A stretch of DNA of 64,000 nt, taken from the NCBI RefSeq assembly GCF_028372415.1, contig NC_092877.1:248367010-248431009 (forward strand), read 5' to 3'. Each line of letters starts with the position of its first letter. Position 1 is the first letter of the stretch. Origin of the DNA: Notamacropus eugenii (taxonomy: Eukaryota; Chordata; Mammalia; Diprotodontia; Macropodidae). The translations under genes and the position numbers were made by a program. Of this stretch, positions 51,470 through 64,000 are shown piece after piece. The notes under the pieces are model-generated. The model saw nothing but the letters and a program-made list of their open reading frames with translations, was not told the DNA's origin and did no database searches.

Positions 51470-51738
51470 AATTGAATTATTTTGTTGTCAGTGTTCAACA
51501 GTCACTTATATATATATATATATCTTAGATTTTTTTTTCCCACTCCCTCACCCTTATTCCACCTCTCCTTCCTACTCCCTCCCTGAGGTAGTGTGTAGTC
51601 TTAAATAGGTTCAACACATACATACCTATTAAATGCATGTTGCATAGAGGAATTAAAATGAATGGGGGAAATCATAACACAAAGAAAAACATAAGATAAT
51701 AGAAAATAAAATAGACTCTTTCCGTCTGTGATTAAAAT
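51470..51738 (-). mobile_element. L1 3' UTR fragment
   Basis: The reverse complement gives CATTCATTTTAATTCCTCTA, as in the 3' UTR at 14467-14485. The G-rich tract appears as CTCCCTCACCCTTATTCCAC. The 3' end is near 51470, next to a TATATA run. It abuts the 5' end of the following HAL1, which reads the other way. Confidence 0.75.
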
Positions 51739-51747
51739 CCATATTTC

Positions 51748-54690
<2,943 letters not shown>

Positions 54691-54868
54691 AAAGGCAACT
54701 GAGAGATAATACATACAGGCAATGGGCTATAGAAATTTGTTTTGCCTTTCAAGAGAGTATAGGGATACATCATAAGAAGTGGGGGACGATAAATGAAGTG
54801 CAGACTGGGTTACATGGCATCTCAGGGTGGTGGGGAGGGAAGAGATCTGGAGAAAATTTGGAACTCAA
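54691..54868 (+). mobile_element. Extra HAL1 tail unit
   Basis: GGCTATAGAAATTTGTTTTG, GTGGGGAGGGAAGAGATCTG and AAAATTTGGAACTCAAA repeat, with divergence, the text at 54480-54660. This looks like a tandem third tail unit or the remnant of another HAL1 insertion. Confidence 0.6.
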
Positions 54869-54937
<69 letters not shown>

Positions 54938-54972
54938 TATATACATATATATATACATATATATATATATAC

Positions 54973-55005
<33 letters not shown>

Positions 55006-55018
55006 TACACACATATAT
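54869..55018. repeat. (AT)n and (AC)n compound repeat
   Basis: TATATATGTATATATA and an ACACAC run follow the extra tail unit where a poly(A) tail would be. Confidence 0.97.
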
Positions 55019-56692
55019 TTTAAAAAGGGGCATGGTGTCATATCCTGGTGAAATTACAATAAGTGTATCTTGTTATATAGTCAGATGGCCCAAATATCAT
55101 CAGACATCCAACAACTATACTTGATAGATGTTATTGTTTCTTTCTTTTTTTGATCATTCATTGTTTAGGAGAGAAGAATATCTTAGGTGACAAAATGGTC
55201 CATAGCTTTAGAGACAGAAGAGTTAAAAGAATAGATTTAGGTTAATGAGTATATATAGTTCTGCTAGGCCAAGGAACAGATATATGTTACATTATTGCCA
55301 AGACTGCAGTTATATGTGCCAGTCCAATACCAAAAAGAAGGCATATAAGCCTCCAGGGTAACTTTTTTGTTAGAGTGTCTAGAAAAATCTATACTCCAAG
55401 GAACTCATTCTTAGCCACTCAAGTGACTGTCTTAGGTAGTAGATATAGTCAGACATGTATGAGAGTGGGATCTCTATCAGAGCATGAAAGGGTCCTGAAG
55501 AAGAACAAGGTGTCTGCTACAACCATTGACCATTACTTCTCACCTAAATTATGCCAAGAAATTAACTTTTCATATACTTTTCACCTCCTACTCCTACTCC
55601 AGGTAAACATAACTATCTCTGTAATGTTGGATACATTTTTATGATTTACACTGTGATCTCATGCAATAACTTTCTACGAGTCCCCTTAAGCCTCATTTCA
55701 GAAAAGTTACATGGTTATATAGACTCTCCACTTAGGTCACCTCAGAAGTTCAGTCTATGAGAAACATTGAAACATTATATAAATAAATTATGAGTATTCA
55801 ACTTGTATTGCCTACCTTCTACTAATAATAGTGATATGGGAAAGTAGTATCTGCGAGGCAGGATGTTGAATAGTAGCTAAGTTGTTACATAGCCATCTAC
55901 TAGGCAGTAATATAACTGACAATGTCTGCATTCATGAAGAGTCATGTGGCATATGAAGAGGACTAAGTTAAATTTTGTGAATGATTTTGTTCTTGGTTTC
56001 TTTCTGGCTGACGTATGACAGTAAAAAATAGCCCACTTAAAATAAGGGAAACTGTTGATAAAAAGTTGACATAATTTCGTAGTACTTTGAAAGTCATCTA
56101 ATAGGAAAAATAAAACAGGAAGCTTAATAAGGAATAGGTATGTCACCTACAAACTAGAGAATCAAGCAAAGTTAAGGCAGAGTTATTTAAGGGTAAGTTT
56201 GCCTTTGGCAATCGATAAATGATCATGGAACAATGACATGCTGTTAGGAACATACTAACATGGTACTACAATATGACATTTCCTAGTATTTTATGTGTCT
56301 TATTTAAAGTGAGTGAACTTACCCAAACTCCTAAGATAGTCATAAGAATAGTAGAGCAGTAGTCTTTGAGTAAATCTCAGTGCTCATATTTTTTTTTTTT
56401 TTAGAATCCTAAGGGCCTTATACCTCAGGCCTGGCCTTGACTAGAGCTGAGGTTCATGTGCTTTCCATGAAACTGGCTCACAGGGCAAGTTTTCAAGCAC
56501 TGACAAGAACCTGTAATAAGAGTTTGAGCTAAGGTAACTGAATGAAAGAGAACAATACATTAAGATAGCAGTTAGAGGGATTTTGCTTACAAAGATACCA
56601 GTGAAGAGAACCTTTCAGTTGATTACAAATTTCTTTTTTTTAGTGTCCACCCAGTTCAGTTACATATGTGTGCATATGTACAATTCCATGTA
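55019..56692. other. Unassigned DNA
   Basis: No gene is recognised. There is a T-run at about 56389-56402. Text at 55250-55560 has less biased composition but shows no convincing protein frame. Confidence 0.45.
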
Positions 56693-56745
56693 TATGTGTG
56701 TATATATATATGTATATATGTATGTGTATATGTATATGTATATGC
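56693..56745. repeat. TATATG simple repeat
   Basis: Impure GTATATATATATGTATATAT units. Confidence 0.9.
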
Positions 56746-56883
56746 AATATTATTTTCTATCTGAGGACTGCTTTGGATGAATCCCAAAAGGTTTACTGTA
56801 CTGTCTCATTTTTATCATTCTCTTTATGACAGTTCTTGTTTGTTATTGTAGTTTTCTTAATATTTCTTCGTTAAAATTCCAAG

Positions 56884-57130
56884 AAGTAGGCAATTATAGG
56901 CACAGTGGATAGAGTGCTAGGCCTAAATTTAGAAAGAGTTAAGTTAAAATACTGCATCTAATACTTCCTTGTGTGACACTAGGAGTTTACTTAACCTTTT
57001 CCTAATTCACTTTCCCGCTCTGGAAAATGAGTCTTTTCGTAATTCTTACCTTGGAGAATTGATATAAGGATAAAGTGAGTTAATATTTTGAAAGCATTCT
57101 GCAAACCTTTAAACAGTTTCTACTTTTTAG
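56884..57130 (+). mobile_element. tRNA-headed marsupial SINE
   Basis: Head CACAGTGGATAGAGTGCTAG, middle CTTCCTTGTGTGACACTAGG and AAATGAGTCTTTTCGTAATT, and a MIR-like end, TGAAAGCATTCTGCAAACCT. Confidence 0.8.
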
Positions 57131-57562
57131 ACTAGCTATTGTTATTGTTAATTAGGCATGATGTCGTCACTTAGTTTCTATTTATTTCTGGATCTTGTAC
57201 TCATATTTCTCGTTTTAAAAATATATTCATCTTTTGTTTAGTCTGTAAAATATTTTTATTGTCTTTTTAAAAACATATCTGTGTTTATAATTCCTATATG
57301 CCTCAGCCTGCATTCAGTTGTCATAAAGATACTGTGAGATACTGAGACATATGAATAATTTTTATTCCTTACATTCAAAAATTTTCACATGTCATTCAAA
57401 TATAACTTTTCCAATAAACTTAGGAGACTAATTACTTTGATAGTTTTCCCTGGGTCAGAGATTTTGTTCTTCCCTGTTGGGTGTTTCCTTGGTAAATCTT
57501 TCTGTAACTAGGATATGTTAAGCTGCCTGAGTTCTGCAAAAGATAAAGGACACATTTTCGGT
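57131..57562. other. Unassigned AT-rich DNA
   Basis: Nothing is recognised. Confidence 0.45.
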
Positions 57563-58647
57563 GGGTGGAGCCAAATGGCAGTGTGAGAACAACTACTCAC
57601 CTAAGCTCTTAAACAAACTCCTTCACATAATTCTAAAAAGAGAATCTCACCAGATTTTGGAGGGGCAGAATTCAGTAAGAGAGATATTGTGGCAGATTCA
57701 CAGCCCAGGACAGAGGGAAAGGTTGACAGAAAGATTCTGTTCTATGGAGGTGGAGAAGCACACAACGCTCAGCGCACAGGCTGTACCACTGTGTCTTCTT
57801 CATGACAGGGCCCAGGAGGAAACCCCGGGTGGTCTAAAGCAGAGGCCACACTGTGGAATCTCGGGCATATCAGCCCAGGACGTGTTTCCAGTGGAAACAA
57901 GCAAGTGAGAGTCGTGGAGCCCCAAGAATCTGCAGTAGTTGCTCCTGAGATTATCAACCCACAGATAAAATGTCTCTAAGTCAAATACTTGGACTCCCGG
58001 GAGCCAAGATGTCAGAGTGATGGTAAATGCTCTCTACCCCTCCCCTTGATGACCTTGAAAGATTCATAAAATATTTTCCCAGAAAAATCCTGGAACAGTG
58101 GGTTCAGCAGAAGGATCAAATAGTCCCTTACCACATGAGGCTAGGAAGATTGCAAGGGGAGAGGGTTGCCTCTTGCTGTGGCTAAAAGAGACCAGTGCAG
58201 GGCCAGAGCTGTCCCAGACAGCACCAACTCAGCAAATTGTGAGGAGATTCTGAGCCCTATGGGGGTGAAGCTTAACACCAGTACCCCAGGTGTGCCTCAA
58301 CACCTCAGGGGAACAGGGGAGAAACTAGAGCACATGGAATCACCAATAGATGAAATTCCCTATCCTCTACCTCAGCAGAGGAGACCTACTGTAGCCAAAC
58401 CACCCCTGCCCCACACTTAACACAGCCAGCTCCAGGACAAATATGGGGAAACCCAGAAAGACTTCACTTGGCATCTATGTTCTCACACCAGGCAACTTAG
58501 CCCCAGGTAAGCTGCAGCATTTTAGCTTCTAGCTGAAAGAACCAGAGGCCACAACACACAAAGCCTCAAATTCAAAGCACACGAACTGTGGTACAGAGTT
58601 CCTTGTGCCCTAGAAGCATAGATCTATGTTAAAAGCCAGGAAAAGGA
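57563..58647 (+). promoter_or_regulatory. L1 5' UTR with two units
   Basis: Unit 1 starts GGAGCCAAATGGCAGTGTGA; unit 2 starts GGGAGCCAAGATGTCAGAGT at about 57998. Unit 1 aligns with the outer unit of the young L1 (ACTCACCTAAGCTCTTAAAC) and unit 2 with its inner unit (GTAAATGCTCTCTACCCCTC). The CpGs have largely decayed to TpG/CpA, which fits greater age. Confidence 0.75.
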
Positions 58648-59812
58648 TGAGCATCATCAGGAGCAGGAAACAAAGAAGAAAAGAAAAGACCATAGTATCT
58701 TTATACAGGGACAAGGACTAAAGCACAAATATCAAAGAGATCAGCATTGAGAGTTTACTCTCATCACAAACTTCAGAAGGGAATATGAACTGGTCTGAAG
58801 CACAAAAGGCATTTTTGGAAGAGCTGAAGAAGGATTTTAAAAGTTAATTTAGAGAAATAGAAGAAAAACTGGCCAATGATTTTAAAAATATGAAAAAAGA
58901 AATCACAGAAGAATTTTAAAGGAAAATTGGAAGTATGGAAAAGGAAGCACAAACCTAACTGGGAAAACTGAACAAGTAGAAAAGGAAGCAAAAACTTCAC
59001 TGGGAAAATTGGACAAATGAAAAAGGAAGCACAAAACCTAATTAAGAAAATTGGACAAATGGAAAAGGAAGTACAAAAACTAATCCAAAATATAATTCCT
59101 TAAAGGGAACAATTGGACAAATGGAAAAGGAGACGCAAAAGTTAACTGAAGAAAACAATTTGATGAAAAGTTCAGTTGGGCAAGTAGAAGCAAATGACTC
59201 TATGAGACATCAGGAATCAGTCAAAAAATCTAAAGAATAGATAGGAGAAAATGTAAAATATCTATTTGGAAAAACAACTGACTTCAAAAACAGTTCCCGG
59301 AGATAAAATCTAAGAATTACTGGGCCACAAGAAAGACATGATGGAAAAAAGTGCCTGGATAATATCTTCCATGAAATCATCAAGGGAAACAGCCCTGAAA
59401 TCCTAGATCCAGAGGGCAAAGTATTCATTGAAAGAATCCACCATTCACCTCCTGAAAGGGATCCCAAATTAAAAACACCAAGGAATGTCATTGCCCAATT
59501 CCAGAACTATCACGTGAAGGAGAAAATGCTACAGGCACCCAGAAAGAAACCATTCAAATATCGAAGAGGTACAGTCAAGATCACACAGAACCTTGCAACT
59601 TCTACATTAAAAGATCGAAGGAATTAGAATATGATATTTTGTAAGGAAAAGGAGCTGGAGCTACAACAAAGTATCGGTTACCCACCAAATCTGAGCATAA
59701 TATTTGAGACAAGGAGATTGACATTCAATTAAATAAAGGATTTCCAGACCTTCCTGATGAAAAGACCAAAGCTCAACAGAAAACTCGATCTTCAAACACA
59801 AGTCTTAAGAGA
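58648..59812 (+). pseudogene. L1 ORF1, decayed
   Basis: The start MSIIRSRKQRRKEKT parallels MNRKKQTKSEKT. The coiled-coil region (58930-59170) has repeated GGACAAATGGAAAAGGAAG units. The RRM region has AGAATTACTGGGCCACAAGA and CACCATTCACCTCCTGAAAG. The C-terminal text is AAGATCACACAGAACCTTGC. Several frame changes are present. Confidence 0.83.
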
Positions 59813-60410
59813 GGCTAAAGGGGAAACAGGGGGAAAATGTTGTTAAATATGGGCGTACTGTTAACATCCCTATAAGGGAAGATGATTCTTGTTAATCTTG
59901 AGAGCTGTATGTTTTTCAGGATGTATAAAAAGAGATACACATAGGCACAAGGACAGGATATAAAGTAAATGATGTGATGATAAAAATGTGTTTTAAGGGT
60001 GTGAAGCAATGGTAACAGGAGATGTGGTAAAGAGGAGGCAGAAAATGTAAATTACACAGTAAGAGGCAAAAAATATATTACAGTAGAAGAAAAAAGGGGA
60101 GAAAGATGAGCAATGTGTGACATTTACTTTCATCAGATTTTCTTCAAGGAAGGAACAAAAAACTCAGTTAAGTATAGAAATTTAACTAGCTCAGTGGGCA
60201 GTAGGAGGGGGTGGGGGAAAGAAAAAGGAGGAGAGGTAAAAGAGATGGAAGAAATAGTAAGGTTAATGCGGAATAAGAGTGATGGGGGCTGAAAGAAGAA
60301 AGAGTAGACTGTGGGAGGTGGTGGTGAAAAATTCAAACTCTATTGTGAAAGAGAGAGGAGAAGGGAGAAATAAAAGCACAAACGGGGATAAAGAGGATGG
60401 AGGGAAAGAC

Positions 60411-63400
60411 ACACATAGTAATCATAACTGTGAATGTGAATGGAATGAACTCACCCATAGAAGAGATACAGATAGACAAATGAACTTAAAATCATAAATG
60501 AACAATAGGTTGTTTACAAGAAGCCTATTTGAAATTGGGCGGGGGGGGGGGATAAACACATGGTAAAGGGAAAAGTTTGGAGCAGATGCATCAGATGCAA
60601 AAAAAAAAAAAAATCAGGGGTAACCATCTTAATCTCAGGCAAAGAAAAAGCAGAAATAGATCTACTCAAAAGAGATAAGGAAAGAAACTATATCCTGTTC
60701 AAAGCATCATAGACAACATAACAATATCATTACTAAACATATATGCTCCAAGTGGTATGACATCCAAATTCTAAGATGAGGAGTTAAGGGAGTAAGAGGA
60801 ACAAATAGACAGCAAAGCTATACTAGTGGGGGACCTCAACAGCCTGCTCTCTGAACGTCATAAATCTAACCTCAAAATCAAGAAGAAAGAAGTTAAGGAG
60901 GTCAGTAAAACTCTGGATAAGAAAGATATGATAGATCTCTGAAGAAAACTGAGTAGTGATAAAAAGAAATATACCGTTTTCTCAGTGGTATATAACACTT
61001 ATACAAAAATTGATCATCTACTAGAGCACAAAAACCCTAACATTCTGTGCAGAAAGGCAGAGATAACGAATGCATCCTTTTTAGAACATAATGCAATGAA
61101 AATTATGTGAAATAAACAGCCATGGAAAGACAGACCAAAAATTAATTGGAAACTAAATAAAGTAACAGTAAAGAATGAATGGAGTAACATCAAATCATAG
61201 AAAAAGCCAACAACTCAATTCAAGAGAATGACAATAATGAGACAACCTTGCAAATCTTATGGGATGTGGCAAAAAAAGTTCTTAGGGAAAGTTTTATATC
61301 TTTGAATGCCTACAAGAATAAAATAGAGAAAGAGGAAATCAATGAATTGGGCATGCAGCTGAAAAAGCCAGAAAAAGAACAAATTGAAAATCCGTAAATA
61401 AATTCTAAATTATAAATACTGAAAATCAAAAGAAGGATTAATAAAATTGAGATGAAGAAAACTATTGAACTAATAAATAAAAGTAAATGTTGGTTTTTAT
61501 GAAAAAGCCAATAAAATTTATAAACATTTGGTCAATTTGATGAGAAAAATAAAGAAGAAAACCCAATAACCAATATCAAAAATGAAAAAGGTGAACTCTC
61601 CTCCAATTAGGAGTAAATTAAAAAAATACTTAGAAATTACTTTGTCCAACTGTATTCCCATAAATTAGATAATATAAATGAGATGAATGATTATTTCAAA
61701 ATTTATATAAATTGCCAAGTTTAGCAGAAGAGGAAGTTGAATAGTTAAATAACCCCATCTCAGAAAAAGAAATTGAAACAACCATCAATGAACTCCCTAG
61801 GAAAAAATCTCCAGGGCCATATGGCTTGACAAGCGAATTCTATCAAACATTTAAAAAACAGCTAATTTCAATACTATGCAAACTATTTGGGAAAATTGGG
61901 GAAGAAGGAGAAGTACCAAATTCTTTTAATGACGCAAATATGATTCTGGTACATAAACTAGGAAGAACCAAAACAGAGAAAGGAAATTACAGACCTCTTT
62001 CCCTAATGAATATAGATGCAAAAGTTTTAAATAAGATATTAGGAAAAAAGGATATAGCAATTTATCACGAGAATAATACATTATGATGAGGTACAATTTA
62101 TACAAGGAATGCAGGAATGTTACAATATTGGGAAAACTATTAGCATTATTTATAATATCAACAACGAAATTATCAGAAACCACACGATTATTTCAGAAGT
62201 TGCAGGAGACACTTTTGAAAAAATAAAATATCCATTCCTATTGGAAACACTGGAGTACACATGAAAAAAATGGAACTTCCCATGAAATAATAAGCAGTAT
62301 CCAACTAAAACCTTCAGTAAAAATTATCTTAAATGGGAATAAGCTAGTTGCATTTCCAATAAGATCAGGTATGAAGCAAAGATGTCCAATAGCCCCGCTA
62401 TTACTCAATATGCTACTAGAAATGTTTGTAATCTTTTTGTATCAAAAAGAGAAGAAAAAGAAACTGAAGGAATTAGAACAGGCAAAGAAGAAACTAAATT
62501 ATCACTCTTTGCAAATGATATGACTATATACCTAGGGAATCTCAGAGAATCAAGTAAAAAACTACTTTAAATAAAAAACTACTTTGGGAAAGTTGTAGGT
62601 TAGAAAATAAATCATCTGCCCTTCTATATATGACTATCAAAGCTCAACAGTAAGAGATAGAAAAAGAAATCCCATTTAAAGCTCAGGCTGACACCACAAA
62701 ACATTTGAGATTTTACCTGCCAAAACAATTCCAGGGACCATATGAACACAATTAAAAAGCACTTTTCACACAAATAAAATCAGCTCAAAGTAAGGAGAAA
62801 ACCATCAGCTGCTCGTAGGTAGACTGAGCCAATGTAATAAAAATGGCAATTCTACTTAAATTAATTTACTTTGTCATTGCTACACTAATCAAACAATCAG
62901 ATAAAGCAGAAATTATCAAAACCTCTTGGCACTAGCTAAGAAACAGAGGGGTAGACCATTAGAATAGGTTAGGTGCTCAAGACACAGTATTTAATGAATA
63001 TAGCAATATATTGTTTGATAAACACAAAGACTCCAACTTCTGGGATAAGAACTTACTGTTCCACAAAATTTGAGTTGCAAAATTGGATAACAATGTGGTG
63101 GAAGCTGGGCATAGACCAATGACTGACATCATGCACAAGAATAAAGTCCAAATGGGTACATGATCTAGGTTTACAGATTGAAAGTATAAACAAATTACTG
63201 GAGCAAAGAATAGCGTATTTTTCAGATTTATGGATAATGAGGAAATTTTTGACTAAACGAGAGATAGAAAACATTATGAAGTGCAAAACAGATAATTTTG
63301 ATTACACTAAATAAAATAGTTTTTGCACAAATAAATCCAATGCAGTCAAGATTAGGAGGGAAGCAGAAATCTGGGAAAGAATTATTGCAACTAGTGTCTC

Positions 63401-64000
63401 TGATAAAGGATTCATTTCTAAAATATATAGAGAACTGAGTCAAATGTACAAGAATATAAGACATTCCCCAGTTGATCATTCATCAAAGGATACGAACAGG
63501 CAGTTTTCAAAGAAAGAAATTAAAAGTATCTGTATTCATATGAAAAAAAATTCTTTGAATCATTATTGATTATAGAGATGCAAATTTGAACAACTCTAAG
63601 GTACAACATAAGGCATATTAGGCTGGCTAACATGACAAAAGAGGAAGATCATAAATGTTGCAGAAGATGTGATAGAGTTGGAACACTAATTCAGTGTTGG
63701 TGGAGCTGTGAGCTGATGTAACCATTCTGGAGAGCAATTTGCAATTATGTTCAAAGGGCTACAAACATGTGCATTGCCTTTTCTTCAGCAATGCCACTTT
63801 TAGGACTGTATCTCCAAGAGATCATAAAAATGGGGAAGTGTTCCATGTGTACCAGAATCTTTACAGCAGGTCTCTCTGTGCTGGCCAAAAACTGGAAATC
63901 AAGAGGATGCCCATCAATTCGGGAATGACTGAATAAATTGTGAAATATGAATGTAATGGAATACTATTATGATATGAGAAATAATGAACAGGAACACTTC
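60411..64000 (+). pseudogene. L1 ORF2, decayed, runs off the edge
   Basis: It opens with CACATAGTAATCATAACTGT (the ITVNVNG start). The endonuclease has CTACTAGTGGGGGACCTCAA (VGDLN). RT text at 61826-62086 shows [37 protein letters not shown], and near 62505 [11 protein letters not shown], in which the first D of the FADD box is N. The Cys-rich end lies at about 63650-63720. There is a G-run at 60539-60551, an A-run at 60599-60613, and many stops. Confidence 0.87.

Larger units (their letters stand above)
57563..64000 (+). mobile_element. Long decayed L1, cut by window edge
   Basis: Order: a 5' UTR of two units (57563 and about 57990), ORF1 (58648-59812), a 590-bp spacer, and ORF2 (60411 to the edge, lacking its last part). 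It shares its 5' UTR architecture and ORF1 start with the young L1 at 4790-11712, so it is an older member of the same lineage. Stops and frameshifts are common. A deletion near 62905 joins RT text to AAAGCAGAAATTATCAAAAC, skipping about 120 bp. Confidence 0.9.

Noticed and set aside
55250-55640. Possible decayed gene or LTR piece
   Set aside because: Composition is less biased than its surroundings, but there is no recognisable motif, LTR ends or poly(A) signal in order.
58166-58420. 84-codon proline-rich frame
   Set aside because: It lies wholly inside an L1 5' UTR and is not shared as an open frame with the other two-unit copy. The same reasoning applies to 47248-47685 and 52054-52374 in HAL1 5' UTRs.

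Overview
The window looks like intergenic nuclear DNA from a marsupial. It is AT-rich, carries many vertebrate-type microsatellites, and has no intact host gene that I can support. The evidence for a marsupial is the set of interspersed repeats: tRNA-headed SINEs beginning like GGGCAGCTAAGTGGC with tails like AAATGAGCTAGATAAGGAAATGG, a GTTCTCAAAGAGGAGCATGA-type repeat, L1 and half-L1 (HAL1) families, MIR/L2 fragments and a CR1/L3 fragment. All family names come from recognition by eye; nothing was searched.

Layout. 1-3465: an L1 3' end, then a HAL1 with an inverted 5' part. 4262-14636: an old plus-strand L1, split by a younger, nearly whole 6.9-kb minus-strand L1 (4790-11712) flanked by an 11-bp target-site duplication. 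14793-17430: HAL1 pieces in both orientations. 17431-24984: mostly unassigned DNA with SINEs, microsatellites and an unidentified coding-like patch on the minus strand (23224-24000). 24985-30910: L1 pieces, including a decayed L1 with both ORFs. 30915-34580: SINE/MIR fragments. 34583-37578: an old minus-strand L1 interrupted by a broken LTR-retrovirus fossil. 38033-42372: a minus-strand HAL1 that contains a retrocopy of the cell-cycle gene SPDYC (Speedy/RINGO C). 42513-47281: unassigned DNA, a CR1/L3 copy and a MIR. 47282-54690: two long plus-strand HAL1 copies. 55019-57560: mostly unassigned. 57563-64000: a long plus-strand L1 running off the edge.

Nothing here works as a host operon or pathway. 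The logic is that of retrotransposition: L1 ORF1 (RNA-binding trimer) and ORF2 (endonuclease plus reverse transcriptase) copy L1 itself. By family knowledge, they also copy HAL1, SINEs and cellular mRNAs such as SPDYC. The nested insertions give a relative order of events.

The best leads are: a two-unit L1 5' UTR shared by two copies, each unit starting with a YY1-like GATGGCGGAGTGA motif; a HAL1 3' tail that looks homologous to the L1 ORF1-ORF2 spacer; 14- and 21-residue coiled-coil units in ORF1; and the SPDYC retrocopy.
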